DNA of 64,000 nt from JBFJKD01 sp038106145 (GTDB taxonomy: Bacteria; Pseudomonadota; Gammaproteobacteria; Pseudomonadales; Porticoccaceae). Below, one piece after another: positions 32,521 to 41,967 of this stretch (positions are counted from its first letter, which is position 1; every line of letters starts with the position of its first letter). The DNA lies in assembly GCA_038106145.1 (NCBI GenBank), contig JAYODD010000015.1, positions 1 to 64,000 on the forward strand, in the 5' to 3' direction. Under the pieces are notes generated by a model. That model saw nothing but the letters and a program-made list of their open reading frames with translations. It did no database searches and was not told the DNA's origin. The translations under genes and the position numbers were made by a program.

Positions 32521-33612
32521 ATGTCTTCTGCACTGTTAAAAACACGAAAAATTATTCACTGCGACTGCGACTGTTTTTTTGCGGCGGTGGAAATGCGGGA
32601 CGCGCCAGCGCTGCGCGCAGTGCCGTTGGCCGTGGGTGGTGCGGCGGATAAACGGGGGGTCATAGCAACCTGCAATTACCTCGCTCGCGACTATGGCGTG
32701 CGCTCGGCGATGCCTACGGCGCGCGCGTTGCGTTTGTGTCCCACGCTGGTGGTGATGCCACCCAATTTCACTAAATATCGGCAAGTCGCCCGGCAAATCC
32801 ACGCTATTTTTTGCGACTACACCGAGAAGGTTGAGCCTTTGTCGCTGGATGAAGCCTATCTCGATGTCACGGATTGCACCCGGCATCGGGGTAGCGCCAC
32901 GCTAATTGGCGAGGAAATTCGTGCACGAGTATCTGCAACCCTGGGGATCACTATTTCTGTGGGCATTGCCGAGAATAAATTTCTGGCCAAAATCGCCAGC
33001 GACTGGCGTAAACCCGACGGGCTGTTTGTTATTACACCGGATCGGGCGGATGATTTTGTGCGCGCGCTACCGGTGCGAAAAATATTTGGGGTGGGTGAGG
33101 CGACGGAAAAAAAGCTTTCGCAAATGGGCGTATTTACCTGTGCTGATCTGCGTGCGCTCAAACTGGCGACGTTGCGCGATAAATTTGGCGCCCAGGGGGA
33201 GCGGCTTTATCAATTAAGCAGAGGTGTTGATGTCCGCGAAGTGATTCCCGACCGGCGCCGAAAATCGCTGAGTATCGAGCAAACCTATGATGTCGATCTC
33301 GCGGATAGCGCCGCTTGTCTGGCCAGAATCCCCGAACTGGTGGACGGCCTGTGCTCACGACTCGCACGGGTAGATGACAGCTACATCGTCGTCAAACAAT
33401 TTCTAAAAATGCGTTTTGATAACTTTAACGTTACCACGATCGAACGCAGTGCTAGTCAGGTCGATTCGGAGTCCTATCGTCGGTTGTGCGCGGAGGCCTG
33501 GCAGCGCCGTGCCAGGCCGGTACGTCTGCTCGGTGTTGGCGTCAGGTTCGCGGATATTCAAGGGGTCAGCGATACCCGCGGGGTGAATCTTCAGCCTCAG
33601 CTTTTCCCGTGA
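32521..33612 (+). CDS. dinB: DNA polymerase IV
   Basis: A 363-residue Y-family translesion polymerase. The first catalytic carboxylate lies in IIHCDCDCFFAAVEMRDAP (the usual D-M-D is D-C-D here), and the other pair in PLSLDEAYLDVTDC. Helix-hairpin-helix residues (VRKIFGVGEATEKKLSQMG) and the little finger (RRKSLSIEQTYDVDL) are intact. Start ATG 32521 matches the conserved N-terminus; an open frame reaching back to 32278 only overlaps the preceding gene. No LexA box was found upstream, unlike the imu cassette, so damage control may be absent or act further upstream. Confidence 0.96.
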   Translation: MSSALLKTRKIIHCDCDCFFAAVEMRDAPALRAVPLAVGGAADKRGVIATCNYLARDYGVRSAMPTARALRLCPTLVVMPPNFTKYRQVARQIHAIFCDYTEKVEPLSLDEAYLDVTDCTRHRGSATLIGEEIRARVSATLGITISVGIAENKFLAKIASDWRKPDGLFVITPDRADDFVRALPVRKIFGVGEATEKKLSQMGVFTCADLRALKLATLRDKFGAQGERLYQLSRGVDVREVIPDRRRKSLSIEQTYDVDLADSAACLARIPELVDGLCSRLARVDDSYIVVKQFLKMRFDNFNVTTIERSASQVDSESYRRLCAEAWQRRARPVRLLGVGVRFADIQGVSDTRGVNLQPQLFP

Positions 33613-33623
33613 GAAAAAACCCC

Positions 33624-33651
33624 GGAAGCGCCGCGAGCGACGCTCCTTTTT
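33624..33651. terminator. Bidirectional terminator between dinB and aldehyde dehydrogenase gene
   Basis: A GC-rich hairpin (GGAAGCG 33624-33630 pairing with CGCTCC 33641-33646, one bulged A) is followed by five T residues rightward and preceded by six A residues (33614-33619), so it can stop transcription from both converging genes. Confidence 0.8.
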
Positions 33652-33671
33652 CCAACCACCCTAAGCCAATC

Positions 33672-35164
33672 TTACAGCTTGAACCTGTTCAACAGGCCAT
33701 ACAGTTTTTCGTGGGCCCTGGTATAGGGTGGGTAAAACAGATCGGGCTTGCCAAATTTGGGGAAATTGAACACTGGTCGCAGCTTGCTGAACTCCAGGAA
33801 ACCTTCGTAGCCGTGATAATGGCCCATGCCGCTGGCGCCGACACCGCCAAAGGGCAGGTCGTGTTGCAGTGCGTGAAAAAGACAGTTGTTAAATAATACG
33901 CCGCCGGAAAGGGTGCTATACAGAATTTTTTCCTGAATTTGCTGGTTGTGGGTAAAGGCGTACAACGCCAGGGGGCGGTCGCGCTGGTTAATATAATCGA
34001 GTACTTCGTCGAGGGAGCGGTAAGTCATAATGGGCAACAGTGGACCAAAAATTTCTTCCTGCAATAAACGCATGTCCTGGGAGACGTTGATTACCAGATG
34101 CGGCGGAAACTTGCGCAATTCGCTGTTAAAGTCCCCGTCCACCAGTCTTACCGCTGTCGCACCCTTGCTCACGGCATCATCCAGGGTTTCACGCAGGCGC
34201 GTAAACGACGGGCCGTCGATTACCGAGGTGTAGCTCGCCTCGTTGATATCCGGATAGCGGTCACCCACTATTTTTTTGGCATGGGCAACAAATTCGTCTA
34301 CTTTACCTTCCGGCAAAAACAGGTAATCGGGGGCGATACAGGTCTGGCCAGCGTTGAGAAATTTGGTGTACAACAGGCGTTGTGCCGCTTCCTGGAGATC
34401 GAAATCATCGCACACGATAGTCGGCGATTTGCCACCCAGTTCCAGGGTGATGTGCTTGAGCGTGTCGGCCGAGGACCGCTTGNNNNNNNNNNACCCAGTT
34501 CCAGGGTGACCGGGCACAGATTCTCTGCCGCGGATTTCATCACGGTGCGGCCGCTCTCGGCGGAGCCGGTGTAAATAATATGGTCGAAGGGCAACGAGGT
34601 GAACTCGGAGCCGCGGACGCCGGGTAAAAATGCCACCAGGTCGTCGCCAAAGGTCTCTGCGCAAAGTTTTTGCAGGAGGCGGCACAGATTGTCCGAATTG
34701 GTCGCCAGTTTGATCATACAGCGGTTGCCGGCAGCGAGGGCACTGACGATGGGGCCAATACTCAAAAACAACGGATAATTCCAGGGTGTAACAATGCCAA
34801 CCAGTCCCTTGGGTTGTGGTAACACCCGGTTTTTACCGGTTGCAAAGAGAATGGACACGTGGCGTTTTTGGGGTTTCATCCATTTTTTGAGTTTTTTGCG
34901 GGCGTCGCGGATACCGGACAGGCTGCTGAATATTTCCACCAGTTTGGTTTCGATCACGCTACGGTGGCCAAAATCCTTTGAAATGGCGGCTGCAATGGCA
35001 TCGGCATTGTCGTTGAGCAAGGTTTCCAGTTTGGCGAGGTTATCCATACGGCGTGCATAACTGGGGTACGGGTCGGCGCGATAGGCGGCTTTTTGCTGCA
35101 TAAATATACGCTGAGCGTCATTTTGGGGTGCTACAAACTCTTTGATTTGCGCTGCTTGAGCCAT
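33672..35164 (-). CDS. Coniferyl-aldehyde-type dehydrogenase (interrupted by an assembly gap)
   Basis: An aldehyde dehydrogenase of about 475 residues resembling CalB, which oxidises coniferyl and other aldehydes to acids with NAD(P). N-terminal catalytic parts include VGIVTPWNYPLFLSIGPIV (cofactor loop with the active Asn) and YTGSAESGRTVM; the C-terminal part has LELGGKSPTIV (general-base Glu), nucleophile Cys in NAGQTCIAPDY and IFGPLLPIMTY. Ns at 34483-34492 split it, and 17 bases (encoding T-L-E-L-G) occur on both sides, so the join is redundant rather than missing sequence. The start has GAGGAAA eight bases upstream. It converges on dinB across a shared terminator. Confidence 0.88.
34483..34492. 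other. Assembly gap (10 N) with redundant flanks
   Basis: The sequence ACCCAGTTCCAGGGTGA is present on both sides. The ~32 bases between the gap and its left copy encode SADTLKHI-like residues homologous to, but different from, the right-hand version, which suggests a contig tip from a paralogue or second strain. Confidence 0.9.
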
Positions 35165-35329
35165 GACTGGTTTCCTCGCTATCCCCGCGGATGGGGTAGA
35201 TGACGGGCCTGGTTGATGATCGGCACGGCAGACGATTAAAGCCTATGAGTTGCTTGCGGTAAAGTACTTTATGGTTCTGTAATTTCGTCCTTCTAACCGG
35301 GTGAATCAGGCATGTACCGGTTCAAATCG

Positions 35330-38213
35330 CTAGTCGCTCAGATAATCACCGAGCGGCGGGCAGGTGCACACCAGATGGCGATCGCCGTGGACATTGTCGA
35401 TGCGGTTAACCGTCGGCCACACTTTCGCAGCCTGTAGCCAGGGTGCCGGACGCGCCGCGGTTTCCCTGCTGTAGGGTCGCTCCCAACTTTCGGCAAGCAG
35501 ATCATTCAACGTATGGGGAGCCTGTTTGAGGGGGTTGTTGAGGCGATCCCAGGTGCCGTTGGCCACCTGCTCAATTTCCCGTCGAATGCCGATCATGGCG
35601 GCGATGAAGCGATCGAGTTCCTGCATGGACTCGCTTTCGGTGGGCTCGATCATCAGCGTTCCTGGCACCGGGAATGACATGGTGGGAGCGTGGTAACCGT
35701 AATCCATCAAGCGTTTGGCGATATCTTCTTCGTTGATACCGCTGGCTTCCTTGAGAGCCCGAATATCGATAATACACTCGTGGGCTACGCGGCCACTGCG
35801 ACCGGTATACAGGATGGGGAAGTGATCTGCGAGTTTTGTGGCGATGTAATTGGCGTTGAGAATTGCCACCTGGGATGCCTTTTTCAGCCCTGTTGCACCC
35901 ATCATGGTGATATACATCCAGGGAATCGGCAAAATTCCCGCGGAGCCCCAGGGCGCGGCGGCGACCGTGCCGCTGTCCCTGCTGGTCCCCGGAATCTGCT
36001 GTACGGGATGGGCGGGTAAGAACGGCGCCAAATGGGCGCGCACGGCAATCGGCCCCATGCCGGGCCCACCGCCGCCATGGGGAATACAGAACGTTTTGTG
36101 CAAATTCAGGTGCGAGACATCGCCGCCGAAGCGCCCCGGCTCCGCGATCCCTACCATGGCATTGAGATTGGCGCCGTCGATATACACCTGGCCACCGTGT
36201 TCGTGGATCAGGTCACATAGAGCTGTTATGTTTTCCTCAAATACACCGTGGGTCGAGGGGTAAGTCACCATCAATGCCGCCAGGTGGGTGCCGTGGGCGG
36301 CGACTTTGGCGCGCATATCGTCCATGTCGATGTTGCCGTCGCTGTCGCAGCGCACCACCACCACCCGCAGGCCTACCATGTGGGCAGTGGCGGGATTGGT
36401 GCCATGGGCAGAGGAGGGAATCAGGCAAATGTCGCGATGCGCCTGTCCGCGACTGGCGTGATATTTTTTGATGGCGATCAGGCCCGCGTACTCACCCTGG
36501 GATCCCGCATTGGGTTGCAGCGACACGGCGCTGTACCCGGTACAGGCCGCGAGCATGTCTTCGAGTTCGGTTAATAGCTGGCGGTAACCCTGCGCCTGCT
36601 CCATCGGCGCGAATGGATGCACGTCGGCAAATTTTTGCCAGGTGATGGGGAGCATCTCGGCGACGGCGTTGAGTTTCATGGTGCACGAGCCGAGGGGAAT
36701 CATGCTGTGGGTCAGCGCAATATCCCTGTTTTCCAGACGTTTCAGATAGCGCAGCATTTCCGTTTCGCTGTGATAACTGTTAAAAACCGGATGGGTCAGC
36801 ACGCTATCCGCACGACATACATTAGCCGGCAATCCAGAGTGGGGCTGGCTGTCGTCGATATTGTGGCTACGAATTTGCCGGTGGCAAAANNNNNNNNNNG
36901 TGCTCTACTAACGATGCGGTAATGGTTTCGTCGAGGGCAATGGTCAGCGCAAATTGGTCCCGCGCAAACAAATTAATACCGGCCGCGCGCGTCCGTGTAA
37001 GGAGCTCATCCCGCTGGTCGCCAACCTCAACGGTCAGGGTGTCAAACCAGGTGTCGTGGCGCAGCTGGTAACCCATCGCGACCAGCCCGCCCGCCAGAAA
37101 ATTGGTCAGGGCGTGGATGCGACCGGCGATCACCCGCAGGCCCTCGGGGCCGTGATACACCGCGTAAAACCCACTGATAACTGCCAGTAGCACCTGGGAG
37201 GTGCAGATATTGGAGTTGGCCTTTTCCCGGCGAATATGCTGCTCCCGGGTTTGCATCGCCATGCGCAACGCGGGTTTGCCGTGCGCATCCACCGATACGC
37301 CGATAATGCGTCCCGGCGCGGCCCGTTTGTAGTCGTCCCGAAAGGCCATAAAGGCCGCGTGGGGGCCGCCAAAGCCGAGGGGTACGCCAAAGCGCTGGGC
37401 GCTGCCCACGACGATATCCGCGCCCAGGTGTCCAGGGGCCCGTAGCAACACCAGACTCATCAGATCCGCCGCCACGATGGCCAGGGCGCCCTGTTGGTGA
37501 ATCAGAGCGATGGCTTCGTCGAGATTGTCTACCGCGCCGCTGGAACCGGGATACTGTAGCAGCGCGCCGAACAGTTTGTGTTGTCGGAGATCCCGACGGG
37601 GATCGCCTTCGACGACTTCGAATCCGAAGTGCTCGGCCCGGGTGCGCACCACCGCCCTGGTTTGCGGGTGGCAATCCGCAGCGACGAAAAATGAACGACG
37701 GTCGTCGTCTCGCAGCACCCGTTTGGCCATCGCCATCGCCTCGGCGGCGGCCGTTGCTTCGTCGAGCAGGGAGGCGTTGGCCAGGGGCATGCCCGTCAGG
37801 TCGATCACCATCTGCTGAAAGTTTAACAGTGCTTCCAAACGGCCCTGGGAAATTTCCGGCTGATAGGGGGTGTAGGCGGTGTACCAGCCGGGGTTTTCGA
37901 GCACATTGCGCGAAATAACGTTGGGAGTGATCGTGTTGTGGTAACCGAGACCGATCAGCGAGGTGAATAACTGGTTGCGCTCGGCAATGTGCTCCAATGC
38001 CCGCAGCGCGTCGCGCTCGGAACGGGGGCCGGGGAGTTGCAATGTATCGCGCTTGAGGATACCGGGCGGCACGATACTCTCAACCAGTTGTTCCAGACTG
38101 CCGGCCCCGAGGGCGCTAAGCATCGCTGCGATGTCCCGCGACCGCGGTCCTATATGACGATTAATAAAGTCGTCGTATCCGGCGTTGACATCAAGAATTG
38201 GGTTAGAGGGCAT
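35330..38213 (-). CDS. gcvP: Glycine dehydrogenase (P protein of the glycine cleavage system; interrupted by an assembly gap)
   Basis: A full-length GcvP of about 957 residues, the PLP enzyme that decarboxylates glycine and passes the aminomethyl group to GcvH. N-terminus NPILDVNAGYDDFINRHIGP; both halves of the internal duplication are visible. The PLP-lysine lies in LNLHKTFCIPHGGGGPGMGP. Ns at 36890-36899 separate two frames; deleting them restores one frame (…SLVEH-FCHRQIRSHN…). I choose the ATG at 38213 (MPSNPIL); an upstream extension has no family support. gcvT and gcvH are not adjacent, and I found no glycine-riboswitch pattern upstream, so regulation is unknown. Confidence 0.94.
36890..36899. 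other. Assembly gap (10 N) inside gcvP
   Basis: The two flanking frames differ by exactly the ten placeholder bases, so the true gap length is zero or a multiple of three. Confidence 0.97.
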
Positions 38214-38467
38214 AACAGCAGGCAACCCTGAGCAGCAAGTGAGGGAGGAGCAGGTGGTCGCGTATCCACGATTCACGACGTCGTCCGTGCATCATAACAA
38301 CCGGCATCTTTCCCCGGCAAATCAAAATCATGAGGGGCAGTTTTTGTTGGCTCGGGTGTTCCGCGGTCCGCCCCGTAACAGGTTCTGGAGTAGGGTTTTC
38401 TGCAAATCTACCTTCAGAAAAACTTCACTGAGGTCGATAACCAGGTACAACCTGAGGTGTGGACAGC

Positions 38468-39856
38468 ATGATGCAGCCCGGTCTGACGACATGTGCACCG
38501 CCCGGCGGCGGGCAACTTCCCGGTCGCTTGGAAAAAACTGCGGTGGGAAATCTGCAGGTGGGTATGTTTGTGGCCGAGCTGGATCGCCCCTGGCTGGAAA
38601 CACCGTTTTTGATTCAGGGCTTTGAGATTCGCCACCAAAGTCAAATCACCACGCTGATGAGCTACTGCCGACACGTCTACGTGGCCCGGGAACGCTCGCG
38701 CATGGTGGGGGGAGAAAAAACTCTGGCCCCGGCGGGAATTCGTGCCGTGGCTCAGGAAGCCGCGAAAGTCGGGGATATCTACCAGGTTCGAGGTTGGGGT
38801 AAACCCGTTCGTCAGCGGCAATTACGGTCCCAGCCCGCGCACGTCAACTTAGTTCCGGTCGAGCAGGAACATGGTCAAGCGCGGGCAACTTACGATCGGG
38901 CTCGCTGTGATATTACAGATATACTGCGTTCGGTGTCGGTTGGGCAGATGCTGGATACCGAGCGGGCCGAACAGGTGGTCGCAGCCTGCGCCGAGAGTAT
39001 TTTGCGCAACCCGAATGCCTTGCTGTGGATGGCTAAAATCAAGCGCAAGGACGAATATATTGCCGAGCATTCCCTGGATGTGTGCATCCTGGCGGTCGCG
39101 TTTGGCCGACACCTGGGTTATAGCGATAGTGCACTGCAGCTATTGGGCTTATGTGGGCTATTGCACGACGTCGGGAAAATGCGCATAAAACCTGAAATTT
39201 TGTATAAAAAAGAACCTGTTACCGAACGTGAAGCGGAATATTTGCGGCGTCACACGGAGGCCGGGTGCCAGTCGCTGGCGACTCACAAAGGTCTACACAA
39301 ATTGGTGCTCGATGTGGCGCTCAATCACCACGAACGGGTCGATGTCACGGGCTATCCCCGCGGGTTGCGGGGCCATGAAATTGCAGACTTCACCCGTGTT
39401 ATCGCTGTGGTGGATGCTTACGATACGATGATCTCCGGGCGCTCCGATGCAGCGGCCCGCACCCCCTACGAAGCACAAAAAATCCTTTACGCCAACAAGG
39501 GCACGCAGTTCGATGAAGACATCGCATTGCAGTTTATACGGGCTATCGGGCCCTATCCCCCTGGGACTCTGGTGCAGTTGTGTAACGGTATGGTGGGCGC
39601 AGTATTGGCGGGACGCCACAAATTTCGCCATTTGCCAACCGTCCTGCTGGTGCGGGATGAAAATGGCGCGCCAATCCCTTCGTGGACCATAGACTTGAGC
39701 CTGACAGACCAGGGTAGCCTGGATAAGGCATTTTTGATTAAACGGGTGTTAAAAGACGGTGACTGTGGCGTACACCTCGATACGTTGCGTGTCGGGACTG
39801 GTGGGGAGTCGGCCCTGGATTCGGGGCAGAAAACTCGACCGGAGCAGAGCGATTAG
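38468..39856 (+). CDS. HD-GYP domain protein 1 (DUF3391 + HD-GYP), variant motif
   Basis: A 462-residue putative cyclic-di-GMP phosphodiesterase. The N-terminal DUF3391 segment (VGNLQVGMFVAELDRPWLETPF) is followed by the HD-GYP domain: H of HSLDVC, H-D in GLLHDVGKMRI and the signature HHERVDVTGYP. The usual HHExxDGxGYP has Gly after the Asp; here it is Val, so metal or substrate binding may be altered. ATG 38468 has GAGG ten bases upstream. A closely similar gene with the canonical motif follows 245 bp downstream, so this looks like a tandem duplication. Confidence 0.88.
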   Translation: MMQPGLTTCAPPGGGQLPGRLEKTAVGNLQVGMFVAELDRPWLETPFLIQGFEIRHQSQITTLMSYCRHVYVARERSRMVGGEKTLAPAGIRAVAQEAAKVGDIYQVRGWGKPVRQRQLRSQPAHVNLVPVEQEHGQARATYDRARCDITDILRSVSVGQMLDTERAEQVVAACAESILRNPNALLWMAKIKRKDEYIAEHSLDVCILAVAFGRHLGYSDSALQLLGLCGLLHDVGKMRIKPEILYKKEPVTEREAEYLRRHTEAGCQSLATHKGLHKLVLDVALNHHERVDVTGYPRGLRGHEIADFTRVIAVVDAYDTMISGRSDAAARTPYEAQKILYANKGTQFDEDIALQFIRAIGPYPPGTLVQLCNGMVGAVLAGRHKFRHLPTVLLVRDENGAPIPSWTIDLSLTDQGSLDKAFLIKRVLKDGDCGVHLDTLRVGTGGESALDSGQKTRPEQSD

Positions 39857-40101
39857 CCCTTCAATGGCGGCGAACAAAATACCGACTGTTTAGTAGCTGG
39901 GCGAGTCTGGGATATCCCCACTACCTGCTTATTGTCTCAGGCGTTGCGTTCGTCCGGTCGTTTCAACCATTTATCCGTTGATGTTCATTGCGTTCGGTCC
40001 TATATTTAGCGCCTGGATACGGAGTATCGCGGCAGTTGGCTGTTACGGTCATCGCAATGTGCAAGATGGATGGCCCTCGGATACCAGGGAATAAAAGACT
40101 C

Positions 40102-41475
40102 ATGGCCAATACTTTTAGTGATACCGAAAAAAAATACGCACCAGAGCAATTGATTAAAACCCCGGTGGGGCAATTGCAGGTGGGAATGTTTGTTGCCGAA
40201 CTGGATCGACCCTGGCTGGAAACGCCTTTTCTTATTCAGGGGTTTGAGATTCGCCACCCCAGTCAGATCAGAAGTCTCAAGGAGCACTGTTATCACGTTT
40301 ACGTGTTGCGCCCCGGGGTGGCCAAAAAAATTGCGAAGGCGAGTGCTCCCACATTAATGCCCAAAGCGGGCACGCCAAAAATTCGGACCACCGGCAGTAT
40401 GGTTTACGGCGGTGCTGGCACCAAAATTAACCGTGGCCAACCAAAGCGCGCGCCGGCGCCGGTGGTGCGCAATCGCCCAGCGTACAAAAACTCCGTGTCG
40501 GCGCGCACGGAACATGCCTATGCCCGCAAGGCTTTTCGCGAGGCGCGGCAGAGTCTCGACGGAATATTATCCGCCGCGCAGATGGGTAATATGATTGGCA
40601 CCGAAAGTGCCCGCAGCACGGTGACATCCTGCGTGTCGAGTATTCTGCGCAATCCCGACGCCATGATGTGGATGACCAAGATCAAGCACCAGAACGAGTA
40701 CACAGCAGAACATTGCCTCAATGTGTGCGTACTGGCCATCGCGTTCGGGCGCCACCTTAATTATTCCGAGGCAGACCTGGTGAGCGTCGGCCTGTGCGGC
40801 CTGTTGCACGACGTGGGAAAAATGCGCGTGCCCCTCGAAGTTCTGGATAAACCGGGCCGGCTCACCGAGGAAGAGTTTCGCGCCATTCAGCGCCATACGA
40901 TTGAAGGGCGAGATCTGCTGGTGGCCAGCACGGGTGTCGACCAGAAGGCCATTGACGCCGCCTTTAACCACCACGAACGGATTGATGGACAGGGTTATCC
41001 CCGCGGCCTGCCGGCGGAGGACATTCCAGAGTTTGCCCGGGTCATCGCCATTGTCGACGCCTACGATGCCATGACCAGTAACCGCTGTTACGCCAAAGCC
41101 CGTTCACCCATGGAGGCGATTAAAATTATTTTTGAAAATCGCGGCTCCCAGTTTGACGATGAACTGGCTTTACAATTTATCAAGGCGATTGGTCCCTATC
41201 CGCCGGGTACCATCGTAAAGTTACGCAACGGCATGGTGGGAATTGTTATTTCGGCGAAACAGAAATTTCGCCACTTGCCCACCGTACTGGTGTTGCGGGA
41301 CGAAAACAAACAACCCATTGCCGAGCGTACCCTGGAGTTGCACCTGACTGACACCGGCGAGCTGGGCAAGGATAATTTGATCAAAAAAGTACTCACAGAC
41401 GGAGAGTACGATATTTATCTGGAAAATTACGAGGTAAAATCGGCCCCGGGTGGAGAATTGTTCGAACCCGAATAG
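40102..41475 (+). CDS. HD-GYP domain protein 2 (DUF3391 + HD-GYP), canonical motif
   Basis: A 457-residue paralogue of the gene before it, sharing VGMFVAELDRPWLETPFLIQ at the N-terminus. The HD-GYP motifs are complete: HCLNVCVLAIAFGRH, GLLHDVGKMRV and HHERIDGQGYPRGL. It should hydrolyse cyclic-di-GMP to pGpG/GMP. A basic linker (AKKIAKASAPTLMPKAG..., residues ~75-125) separates the domains and is less conserved between the copies. ATG 40102 is preferred over an earlier in-frame codon at 39988. The last 49 bases overlap the end of greB on the other strand. Confidence 0.93.
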   Translation: MANTFSDTEKKYAPEQLIKTPVGQLQVGMFVAELDRPWLETPFLIQGFEIRHPSQIRSLKEHCYHVYVLRPGVAKKIAKASAPTLMPKAGTPKIRTTGSMVYGGAGTKINRGQPKRAPAPVVRNRPAYKNSVSARTEHAYARKAFREARQSLDGILSAAQMGNMIGTESARSTVTSCVSSILRNPDAMMWMTKIKHQNEYTAEHCLNVCVLAIAFGRHLNYSEADLVSVGLCGLLHDVGKMRVPLEVLDKPGRLTEEEFRAIQRHTIEGRDLLVASTGVDQKAIDAAFNHHERIDGQGYPRGLPAEDIPEFARVIAIVDAYDAMTSNRCYAKARSPMEAIKIIFENRGSQFDDELALQFIKAIGPYPPGTIVKLRNGMVGIVISAKQKFRHLPTVLVLRDENKQPIAERTLELHLTDTGELGKDNLIKKVLTDGEYDIYLENYEVKSAPGGELFEPE

Positions 41476-41963
41476 CGTATCTGTACTACGCAGTAGCGGC
41501 GACTGACGCCACCCGCGTGAACTGCCACTGTTTGCCCCGAAACCTTTCCCAATAAAGCCCTGGCCAGGGGGCCGTCAATACTGATGTTCTCGGGAGAAAA
41601 GGCGATTTCGTCGGCGCCGACGATACGATATAGCAGTAATTCATCGCGTTCGTTGCGCAAGGTTACCCAGGCGCCAAAAAAGATTTTTTCGGTGTTATCG
41701 GGCGTGCGATCTACGATTTTCAGTTCCGCCAACCGCTGGTTTAGATAACGCACCCGCCGGTCAATTTCGCGCAGGCGTCGCTTGCCATAAATGTAATCGC
41801 CGTTTTCCGAGCGATCGCCATTTTTGGCGGCTTCGTGAACCGCGGCGGTTACCAGCGGGCGTTCAGTGGTCCATAGCTGGCGTAATTCTGCGCGCAATGC
41901 CGCCGCGCCCTCGGGGGTAATGTAGGGTGCGCCGGCTGGGGCGGGTGCGCGGTAGCGTCCCAT
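41427..41963 (-). CDS. greB: Transcription elongation factor GreB
   Basis: A 178-residue Gre factor that enters the RNA polymerase secondary channel and stimulates cleavage of backtracked RNA. The coiled-coil tip has the catalytic acidic cluster D50-R-S-E53-N-G-D56-Y. A basic patch follows (GKRRLREIDRRVRYLNQRL), and the C-terminal FKBP-like domain is ordinary. The final ~15 residues extend beyond the usual GreB end and overlap the HD-GYP gene tail to tail. It is followed upstream, 4 bp away, by the peptidase gene on the same strand, so the two may be cotranscribed. Confidence 0.93.
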   Translation of the reverse strand: MGRYRAPAPAGAPYITPEGAAALRAELRQLWTTERPLVTAAVHEAAKNGDRSENGDYIYGKRRLREIDRRVRYLNQRLAELKIVDRTPDNTEKIFFGAWVTLRNERDELLLYRIVGADEIAFSPENISIDGPLARALLGKVSGQTVAVHAGGVSRRYCVVQIRYSGSNNSPPGADFTS

Positions 41964-41967
41964 GGCG

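Noticed and set aside
35177..35199. Inverted repeat upstream of the aldehyde dehydrogenase gene
   Set aside because: The stem is short with a bulge and has no T-run or known operator pattern; likely chance.
38214..38467. Possible glycine riboswitch between gcvP and the HD-GYP gene
   Set aside because: I looked for the tandem aptamer pattern common before gcv genes and did not see it on the minus strand.
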